Below, piece after piece: positions 55,900 to 64,000 of a stretch of DNA of 64,000 bases (its first letter is position 1; every line of letters starts with the position of its first letter). Location: NCBI GenBank assembly GCA_949358305.1, contig OX442318.1:13312517-13376516 (forward strand), written 5' to 3'. The stretch is from Strigamia acuminata (Eukaryota > Arthropoda > Chilopoda > Geophilomorpha > Linotaeniidae). The notes under the pieces are model-generated. The model searched no databases and was not told the origin of the DNA. It saw only the letters and a list, made by a program, of their open reading frames with translations. A program made the translations under genes and the position numbers.

Positions 55900-57334
55900 C
55901 GGAAACACACTCCAATGGAGTAATGGCTAAGAATGAAGCATTATGGGTATAACTTAACATGCAGATTATCTTGATTTTGCGAAGTGAAGTTTAAGTGGGA
56001 ACAAAATGGCTGCCTTCGGGACACCGTCAAAGTGCGTTTTAATGCCGTAAACACAAACATTCGAGGAAGTGACATCACAAAACATTAGACGCGTTTAAAG
56101 TTTGTATTTATGGCGCATAAAAATGCATCTTTTTCCATTCAATCGACCAATTGTGGTTGTGGTCCATTTATTTGAACACAATTTAGCATTTACCCACTTT
56201 TTGGGAGGTGAATGCTTGAAATTCTGATCCCTCGATCTAACATTCGAGGCGGCCATTTTGAATTTGGTTGTAAAAACCAAAAGCCAGCGTTAAACCATTT
56301 GAAAAACAACTCTAGCGTTGTTTTGTTTTTGCAGTTTATATATAGAAACTGCATAAACAGTAAAAACAAGAACTTTGAACGCATCTTCACCAAAAAAACC
56401 GTTTTTCAACGAAAGCAGCAAGACGAAAACGACTACCGTATTTTATCGATTAAAAGCCGCGGCTCTTATTCAAAACCACCATTTTTGTCAGCAATTACAA
56501 TTTCGGTTTTCCGTTTGTTATATTTGTTTAAAGTAAAAAAAAACTAACTCAGAAAGTCACGAACGAAGCATACGTTCGTCATTCGTGAGGTTAAATACGG
56601 AAACAATACCGTACTTTTGCAAAAATACGGTATTCTTGGTGTTTGTTTTTTTTTCTGGACCTCGATAAAAATTTTCAATAGTATCCGGACCCCACTTAAA
56701 ATTAATTGCCGACCCCTGATTCATAGTTTTTCGCTTTAACGGGTAAAACGTTGGTTAAAATTCTTCTCCGGCTTTTCCTCAACGTTTTTCTTTTCTGCTT
56801 TTTGCAGCCGCGGCAGCAGCAGCGGCAGCCGCCGTCCACGGCCTCCCGTTCCCACTGTTTTCTCCAGGAGAATCGCCGGCTAAGCACTGTCGACGGCGGA
56901 AGGCGCGGACAGTGTTTAGCGACCATCAGCTGAATGGTTTGGAGAAAAGGTTCGAAGCGCAACGATATTTGTCCACGCCGGAGAGAGTGGAGCTAGCCAC
57001 TGCATTGAGCCTCTCGGAAACACAGGTTAGGCCTAAAATTTTGATTTAAATTTAAATTTAGATATAGATGGGTGTTTTTTTTTTTTTGGTTGTTGGGGGG
57101 TGTGTGTAGGTGAAAACGTGGTTCCAGAACAGACGAATGAAGCACAAGAAACAGATGCGGAAGTTGAGCGAGGAAGCGTCGGCGTCGAGCGCCATCACGT
57201 CGTTGGCCACACCCATCGCGCTGAGTGTGCACAAGGAGGACTCGGGCGAGGCGGCGTCTATCTCCGACGCTGAGAGCGATGCGGCGGACATTATCGATAT
57301 TTTGGGCGGCGAGCAGGAGACAAGTATCAAGTGA
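54115..57334 (+). CDS. bsx: Brain-specific homeobox protein (Bsx/bsh)
   Basis: Three exons: 54115-54424, 56808-57025, 57110-57334; intron phases 1 and 0; 250 residues. The N-terminal TSFLIDDIL matches the short conserved motif of Bsx proteins. It is followed by His- and Gln-rich runs and, across the first splice site, a run of nine alanines. The homeodomain RRKARTVFS...WFQNRRMKHKKQ is nearly identical to Bsx/bsh homeodomains as recalled from vertebrates and Drosophila, with Q50 and N51. The second intron falls between homeodomain residues 44 and 45, a classic site. The acidic C-terminus ends DIIDILGGEQE. The protein is a nuclear DNA-binding factor of the developing brain and neurons. The 2.4-kb intron 1 holds repeat copies. 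Confidence 0.96.
54425..56807 (+). other. Bsx/bsh intron 1
   Basis: Phase-1 intron of 2,383 bp. It contains a (TTTA)n microsatellite at 55860-55905, a loose AAACTGCA/TGCATTTT-rich stretch (54980-55330), and an R2 repeat copy at about 56430-56655. The acceptor TTTCTGCTTTTTGCAG is strong. Confidence 0.75.
56430..56655 (+). repeat. Dispersed repeat, family R2 (intronic copy)
   Basis: From ACCGTATTTTATCGATTAAAAGCC to ACGGTATTCTTGGTG; shares its body with 52310-52508 and 62400-63350, including the palindrome ACGAACGAAGCATACGTTCGT. Confidence 0.65.
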
Positions 57335-57639
57335 CTTTTATCGCCCAGATTGTGCTGGTTAAAAGAGAGATAGAGTGGATTGATTGTGTATGCTCATTGA
57401 ATGCGTCGGGGTATTCGCCAACTGTTTTCTTCGTTTGTTGTAATGGTTTGGATTTTGTTTGTTTTTTGGTTTATTTGGGTGAATTTGGGATGCATTTTGG
57501 GTAATTTGTTGTGCATTTTGGGTTTACATTATTGGAGTTTTGGAGAATGCATTTTTAATTTAAATTATGCATTTTTTAGATGAAATTTGCAATTTTGTGT
57601 ATAAAAACAGCATTGTCGTGACGAAGTGTGCATTTTTTA
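57335..57639. other. Bsx/bsh 3' flank
   Basis: T- and G-rich sequence after the stop codon, presumably 3' UTR. No clear AATAAA in the first 250 bases. Confidence 0.4.
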
Positions 57640-58235
57640 ATCTAAATTTTACATTTTTGCATCTAAAATGTGCAATTTTGCATTGAAATGTGCATTTTTG
57701 CATCTGAAATGTGCATTTTTGCATCTGAAATGTGCAATTTTGCATTGAAATGTGCATTTTTGCATCTGAAATGTGCAATTTTGCATTGAAATGTGCATTT
57801 TTGCATCTGAAATGTGCAATTTTGCATGAAATGTGCATTTTTGCATCTGAAATGTGCATTTTTGCATCTGAAATGTGCAATTTTGCATTGAAATGTGCAT
57901 TTTTGTATCTGAAATGTGCAATTTTGCATGAAATGTGCATTTTTGCGTCTGAAATGTGCAATTTTGCATTGAAATGTGCATTTTTGCATCTAAAATGTGC
58001 AATTTTTCATCCAAAATCTGCAATTTTTCATTCAAAATGTGCATTTTTGTCTTGAAAACCACATTTCTTCATCAACACATTGCATTTTTGACTTGAAAAC
58101 CACATTTCTTCATCAACATATTGCATGTTTGACTTGAAAACCCCATTCTGCATCAACATATTGCATTATTCTGCATTGAAATGTGCATTTTTACATCTAA
58201 GATGTAATTTCGATCTAAAATAAGCCATTTTACAT
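57640..58235. repeat. Minisatellite, unit about 20 bp
   Basis: Alternating units close to GAAATGTGCATTTTTGCATCT and GAAATGTGCAATTTTGCATT, roughly 25-30 copies, degenerating to the right. The unit is not a multiple of three, yet all three minus-strand frames stay open for over 100 codons (M/I/H/F/Q/C/K-rich strings); these are repeat artefacts, not genes. Confidence 0.92.
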
Positions 58236-58949
58236 CCAAAATGAAAATATGCATTTTTCTATTGAAATCCACAATTCAGCATCTATAATATACATTTAAA
58301 AAATGCATTAATTTAATTAAAATAAAATAAAACCTGTGAACTACAAGTATAAAACAGATTGCGAATACCCCAAACAACAATAAATAAATTAAAAAAAGAA
58401 AAAAGTTTCCAATTTCTCCATCGCGCCGAATTTACCATTCTTACAAAATCAAACTCCAAACAGACGCACGTCCACTCGACCTCTCCTCGGAACGGGGTCA
58501 ACACACCGTTAGTGGTCGCGTGCGCCCATTCCCCGTCCCAATCCCGGCGCGTGTCGCACAACAGCCACGTGGCGGCGCGCGAAAAACGCAGCGTTTGTTT
58601 GTCGTCTTTAGGGTCGGTGATGACCCTTTGAAAATTCGTTTAGGGTGGCAATAAACAGCAAATCCAGCACTTCATTTCGCTCAATTAACGCTCCCTCCTT
58701 CCCCACTGCGCTCCCGCGTTCAATCAACCGTCCCCGTCCCCCCCACCACTCCTCCCTCGCCCCGCGCTGCTCTGCAGCAAAATCCAACTCGGGCGGGGCT
58801 TTTGTGGATGCAGGCCCCTCATTAGTTTGACTTTCTCTCGTGTCTGTTTGAGAGGAAATCAGTTTTTCCCAAATTTCATGTTTTTCCGTTCGATTCAAAT
58901 TGGAATGGAAAATTAAGCGGCGGCGGGGGGGTTGGGGGAGGGGGGGGTC

Positions 58950-58984
<35 letters not shown>

Positions 58985-59776
58985 AGATCGAAGGATGTTG
59001 AGTGCAGCATCTTTCATCAAGGAGATGGGACCTCGCGAGCTTAATCCCCTCGGCGAGAGCGTATTGCTTCGAGACGATCGGCAATCACGTGCAGGGGGCG
59101 CGGCGACGGGGGTTTTTAGTCATTTTGTGTTGTGCGCGAATTGAATGAATTTTTGTCATTTTTGTTGGTGTTGGGTTTAAGGTTTGTGCGTTGGTGGGAA
59201 TAATAAGGGGGTGAAATTTGAGGTGGGTTAATTGGTGGGGATTTTGTTGGGATTTATCAATTACCATGTTCGGATGTTTATCCGGATGACGCGGGGTTAG
59301 TTTTCTGGTAAATATGACGTCATGTGTGAATTACCCATAATGCATTTTGATTATCTGGAACAACGAGGTGGTAGACGATGTATTTCAGCATGTAAATACA
59401 TCAAATTCCGACCCGGAAATCGTGTTTTAGCTCAGTTCACAGCGTTTTCGGTACTAAGTGTCGTTGGTGTGTCGATTTAATACGACGATCCGACGATATT
59501 TCGATCGAAGTGTTTAATTTTTGCATGTACGGGTCTGGCTGGTGTTTACATGCAGTTTTCAATGCGTGAAACGCTCAAAATCTTAGATCGTACAAACTGG
59601 AATTTAGTTTTACGAATAAGTGTGTTTTTCTGGGAAACTGGTTCGTTTTATGTAATTAGTTGCATCTTCATTAATAGTATCTGGAAAACTAAGTACATGT
59701 AAACGTGGTAAATGTTGATAATTTTGAGGAAATTCGACAAAGTTTTATCGAAATTTATCAAGATTTAGTGGAATTT
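58236..59776. other. Non-coding, GC-rich patches
   Basis: 58490-58830 and 58900-59110 are GC-rich with a poly-T run (about 58954-58980). The stretch 58990-59100 contains GGGATTAAGCTC on the minus strand and CACGTG (59086-59091), possible Otx- and E-box-type sites. No supported gene. Confidence 0.35.
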
Positions 59777-60048
59777 ATCAAGATTTAGTGAAATTTGTCA
59801 AAAATTAGTGAAATTTGTCAAAAATTAGTGAAATTTGTCAAAAATTAGTGAAATTTGTCAAAAATTAGTGAAATTTGTCAAAAATTAGTGAAATTTGTCA
59901 AAAATTAGTGAAATTTGTCAAAAATTAGTGAAATTTGTCAAAAATTAGTGAAATTTGTCAAAAATTAGTGAAATTTGTCAAAAATTAGTGAAATTTGTCA
60001 AAAATTAGTGAAATTTGTCAAAAATTAGTGAAATTTGTCAAATTTTGA
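59777..60048. repeat. Minisatellite, 20-bp unit, nearly perfect
   Basis: About 13 tandem copies of AAAAATTAGTGAAATTTGTC without visible changes in the core, with degenerate units at both edges. Such uniformity implies recent expansion. Confidence 0.95.
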
Positions 60049-61593
60049 GGAAATGTATCAAATTTTCTCAGAACTCTATCACCAATTGTTAAAATCCATA
60101 AAAAAAATTCTCCATCTTTAAAAAAAATTCTCAAAATATAAACCAAAATCAATTTAATCAAAGAATCTACAAATCTTAAATTTCAAAATCCCAAAATTTC
60201 AAAATTCCAAATGAAAAAAAAAATATGAAAACTAAACAAATCGACACCAAAATCAAAACACCATAAAGTGAAATTGGAACGTCCGCTGTCCAACCTGATA
60301 ACCCGAAAAAATGCACGTACAGAGAACACAGAAGACAGCCAAGCCGGGGTTAGTGAAACTCATTGAGTGCAATTTGTCGCCAGGCGTTGTCTAATCAAAT
60401 TTGTGCTTTTAATAATGCTGTTAAGGGATTCGCTCGCTCGTGGCGTCCCGGACTCATTTCCCTCCATTATTGTGACATTAAGGGACCAGCGGCGACACTG
60501 CCAACCGACGACGACCGACTCATTACACGAGGATCCACGCATGCGCTTCCATTAGCAGCTGCTCGCCGCCACCTAATTGACTGTTAATGCAGCACGAGCT
60601 AGACGGGAAATCCCTCCCCTTTTCGCGTTGCCAGGCGACCGGCACCATGCAGCGTTCCGGGGAAGCGGCGCAGGGGCGGAGGCGGAGGCGGCGGGGGGAT
60701 GAACGGACGCGCGCGTCCATGAGGCCCGTGTGTCGTGTCGGTGGTGATGTTGGCTCGTAAGCCCCGAGTAAAGCGGCTTTCGGCGCAGTTGTTTGAGCAG
60801 TAATTGGAAAAACGCCGCAGACTTCTCATTACAGGACGCGCGCGTCCCGAGGTAAGCCGCTTGTGATGACGATTAATTAACTAAGTGCGCCGATTGGCCC
60901 TTGGGATTCTCAAGCGACACGAAGACGAAGACGAAGAGCCGTTCGAGGGTCTTCGGGGTTTGTCCGGCCGGCGATAAAGAGGAAATCTCTTTGTTAAACC
61001 AATGGCCAATGGATGGAATTATGAGCTCTTGACTCAAGATATATATCGTGTCATCCTTCTGCACCAAGAAGAAAAATTAAATTAAAACCGGTCAAGATCA
61101 GTTCGAAAAATAGTCACTATGTTGTCGCGCGGTCATTCAAACATATAAAACATAAGTTACGTGAAAGATTAACATCCCCACATCTACGTCACAATATACA
61201 GTAAGTCGCTGTAGCCAATGGAAGTTTGTCGTAAGTTTTCTGAAACGGAGTGGATAGTTCTGGCAGAAACCACGCAAAACTATACAGTACTTGCAGATCT
61301 CGCTAGTCTGGTGATCTAGGTCTCGGAGATCTCGGTCTCGGCAAAACGAGATTTCATTATTACGAGATACAATAAAAAACTTTACGAGTTGTAACGTGAT
61401 TTGTACGTTTTTTATTGTTTTTTTTTTAAATTGTTTTTTTATTGGTTTTTTGCTGTCGTTATTATTGAGAATAAATCTCTTTTTTTCTCTCGGTCTCGGA
61501 CGAGATCTCATCTCGGGACCTTCCGATCTCGTCTTGGAAAACCGAGACTTAAAAACGGCCGAGATGCTGGAAGTATAATGCAAAACCTACAGC
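60049..61593. other. Non-coding, contains GC-rich island
   Basis: 60340-60860 is GC-rich and holds several homeodomain-type words (TCTAATCAAATT, TTTAATAATG, CACCTAATTGACTGTTAATG, CAGTAATTGG). It may be a regulatory module of Bsx/bsh. At 61270-61560 the words GAGATCTCGGTCTCG recur in both directions. No gene found. Confidence 0.35.
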
Positions 61594-62072
61594 TATACTC
61601 TGAACCGATACAATGTTGTCCTAACTCAAGCCGTCTCACTGGTGTAGTGGCACAAAAAAGTAACCCCTAACACCAGAATTGTAATAAAAAAAAAAAAACA
61701 GAAGGTTTAGCAAATTAAATAAATATTTTATTACCAAATAAATAAAATCTATCTTTCTAATCACTTTTTACACTAAAATTAATTGGAAGTAAAGAGAAGT
61801 ACTTTTCTGCGTAGTAGAGCACACTCCGCAGTTAAACTCTATTCCAAAAAGTAATTGAAATACTCCCATTGGTTGGTTGGTGCTCTAGTTCAGTTGTGTA
61901 TTGAATATGATGCTGTTTTCAGATTCCAGTAGACTTGTGCGAAGATTTTCAATGCATTTATACTGGTGTTATGAATCTCCCAACCAATGGGAGTATTTCA
62001 ATTACTTTTTGGAATAGAGTTTAGGCGTAAAACGGCTTGAATTAGGACAACGTTGTATCGGTTCAGAGTATA
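61594..62072. mobile_element. Fold-back element
   Basis: The outer arms TATACTCTGAACCGATACAA... and ...TTGTATCGGTTCAGAGTATA are inverted over about 40 bp. An inner pair, AACTCTATTCCAAAAAGTAA near 61836 and TTACTTTTTGGAATAGAGTT near 62003, is inverted over about 45 bp. Confidence 0.85.
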
Positions 62073-62399
62073 GATGCGATGCAATCTTGTGGTAGAAATA
62101 GTATACGTTCAGTTGGACAATTGGGATTGATGGTCCTGATCAGGCTCAATGCTGCTTAGCACATCTATTCAAACGGGACCGATCACATACTGTCACATAC
62201 CTATTACTGTCGAGTATACAGTAAATAGGATCAGGCATCGCCAAGTGACATAGGGAAATGGATTTAACTTATTCAGTATTTGGATGCAATCCCGGCCGAA
62301 TCTCCACCTTTGTCCTAACGACAAGAACAGCTGCCACCCACTTCGACTGCGTTTTCCGTGACAACTGCATAAAATGAATACGAACCTGATATTTGACCG

Positions 62400-63350
62400 A
62401 ATACATACCGCATTTTATCGATTAAGAGCCGCGGCGCTTATTCAAATCTGCCTTTTTTGTCAGCAATTACAATTTTGGTTTTTTTTTTGGTACATTTAAC
62501 CACAGACCTAAATACACTAGACTGCAAACTGAGGAATTGTGGGTAAGAAGCGTATGATTTCAGTAAGTGCCATCACTAGGGTATCTTTCACTTCCTGTCA
62601 ATGTTATGGCTGCCTGAAATCAGCATAGAAGCAAAATTTCCAAACGAAAATAACTCGCATTTTTATGAAAATGACTAGAATTTAAAAATGACTTGAATTT
62701 TGATAAAAATGAACACAAAATTAAGCGAAATTTATGAATTTCATTTGTAAACGACTCTATATTATATTACATTTACAAATTTAAGTTGTAAATTGTCGTT
62801 TATTGAATGTTATATTCCTTACCACCAGGTGTTCCCCCACCTGTGTACCTGTTTTGGCACCGACCAATCAGTGCTCTGTAATATATTTTGTGCTCTACAC
62901 ACCTTTTTACATGTGTTAGTAATTAAAATGGCTCACTGTTCTTGTTCAATGTTCACCCAACAACCACGCGTCTTCACTTGTGTCTCCCAACATATTTGAA
63001 CTCTAAAACTACATAAATGACTCTAAAATATTTTTCATTTACAAATTTAACCCAAAAACGACTCGAGATCTTATTAAATTCACAAATTTAAGACGAAAAT
63101 GACTCAGAACAGGAAGTTGGAGCGCATCAGTGACGTCACTACCAGTCAACAATGCCTTTCTCCGCTCACAAGCTGGGCCCAATGCAGAGTTCGCAGTCTA
63201 GTGTATTTAGGTCTGTGGTTTAATGTAACAAACAAGGTCAGAAAGTCACGAACGAAGCATACGTTCATCGTTCATGAGGTTAAATACGGAAACAATACCG
63301 TACTTTTGCAAAATTACCGTATTCTTGGTGTCTCGGCCTCATAATCGTTG
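62400..63350 (+). repeat. Dispersed repeat R2 interrupted by a MITE
   Basis: Left part 62400-62499 (ACCGCATTTTATCGATTAAGAGCC, GTCAGCAATTACAATTTTGG) and right part 63219-63350 (GTCAGAAAGTCACGAACGAAGCATACG, ACTTTTGCAAAATTACCGTATTCTTGG) match the continuous copy at 56430-56655. Confidence 0.75.
62500..63218. mobile_element. MITE with TTTAA target duplication
   Basis: Tips CCACAGACCTAAATACACTA and TAGTGTATTTAGGTCTGTGG are perfect inverted repeats of about 25 bp, flanked by TTTAA on both sides (62495-62499 and 63219-63223). It sits inside an R2 copy whose uninterrupted form is at 56430-56655, which proves insertion. A partial tip recurs at 63503-63535. The flank includes TTAA, as with piggyBac, but the superfamily is not settled. 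Confidence 0.85.
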
Positions 63351-64000
63351 CAAGCAACCCAAATGGTAATCTATGGCCAGCCAACCCCTGGTGATCTACA
63401 ATACCATTTTCCTTCCACGGCCCCCTATACCTAGCAGAAGAACTGAAAATGGCGGCCATGCTAAATGAAGAGTAAACGAACAGTTAATTTACACACAATT
63501 TCTGAGTTCGCAGTCTAGTATATTTAAGTATTTACGTCTGTGTTATGACATGGAAACGAAAAGCTTCGATGAATATGCAAGTGCACTCGGTAAATACCGA
63601 AATTCCGTGTAACATGCAGCGTAGAAATGGGAATGAAAAATGGAAATCGAGTTAATTCGGCTCAATTCGAAGGAGCTGAAAAAATAAACAGAGGCAGGCA
63701 GCCGAGGGCCTGCGCGACTCGCTTGATTGAATCACTTAGATCGAATTAAGGGACACGTTGGCGCATCGGACGATGCACAATGCCCGCAAATCTCGCCAAT
63801 TTTCTCGCGCGCGACACGCCGTTCCCCCGCTCAGAAGTGCTGACGTGGATGCTTGTGAAGTAGGACCGTTGTCACGCCACTGAAATCGAATCAATTTTCA
63901 ACGTAAGCGATTTCATTGTGGCCGTTAGTGGAAGGGGAATATGAGATAAAACGTACGACTCCCGCTGCGACGAATCGGCGCCCGGCCGCGTTTAGTTTAG
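63351..64000. other. Non-coding right edge of window
   Basis: No gene seen. 63680-63830 is GC-richer and contains ATTGAATCACTTAGATCGAATTAAG-type homeodomain words; a further regulatory element is possible. Confidence 0.3.

Noticed and set aside
57560-58062. Three overlapping minus-strand open frames of 108-137 codons and one plus-strand frame
   Set aside because: They are translations of the minisatellite in different frames (low-complexity M/H/I/F/Q/C/K strings) and not genes.
58608-59084. Minus-strand frame of 158 codons with a lysine run
   Set aside because: The frame crosses the poly-T tract and GC-rich patches; no homology, and the lysine run is just poly-T read backwards.
1-64000. CRISPR arrays, bacterial operons or prophage
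   Set aside because: The window is plainly animal nuclear DNA with spliced genes; tandem repeats lack the repeat-spacer form.

Overview
The window is nuclear DNA of an animal, most likely an invertebrate bilaterian. Reasons: a Bsx/bsh homeobox gene, a degenerin/ENaC (DEG/ENaC) sodium-channel gene, a spliced TSR2 gene, a BEL/Pao element (a lineage confined to animals), GT-AG introns mostly 40-150 nt long, and a very high load of mobile DNA. The species cannot be named from the sequence alone.

Layout. 1-8.6 kb: a fold-back element, a complete BEL/Pao LTR retrotransposon (908-7224) and remnants of a Tc1-like transposon and a Ty3/gypsy reverse transcriptase. 8.6-46.4 kb: two tandem copies of a segment, each carrying the same minus-strand DEG/ENaC gene. 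Copy A (9217-14928) reads open through 11 exons and predicts an 802-residue protein with TWO complete DEG/ENaC domains in one chain. Copy B (30937-43739) has the same 11 exons, but its first codon is TTG and its last exon is split by an insertion. Unit B was invaded by an 11.8-kb Ty3/gypsy element (18880-30641, minus strand) and a 5.2-kb DIRS element (31231-36434, plus strand), plus a nest of small inverted-repeat elements. 46.4-54 kb: TSR2 (minus strand), a possible small two-exon gene, one orphan zinc-binding exon and several miniature inverted-repeat elements (MITEs). 54.1-57.3 kb: the Bsx/bsh homeobox gene in three exons. 57.3-64 kb: two minisatellites, GC-rich islands that may be regulatory, and nested inverted-repeat elements.

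Most notable. (1) The tandem-domain DEG/ENaC gene: intron phases repeat exactly between halves (0,1,0,0,2 twice), and one exon spans TM2 of domain 1, a cytosolic linker and TM1 of domain 2. (2) The DIRS element has three candidate introns of 61-62 nt; splicing the second gives Gag, retaining it opens a Gag-Pol fusion frame. (3) The Ty3/gypsy element joins gag and pol by an in-frame A AAA AAC slippery site followed by an 11-bp stem, and carries a spliced third ORF that does not look like an envelope. (4) The BEL element has matching target duplications but LTRs that agree for about 360 bp and differ sharply in the last 130 bp.

The host genes do not form a pathway: a channel, a ribosome-biogenesis factor and a developmental transcription factor. 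The region's history is a tandem duplication followed by successive insertions.
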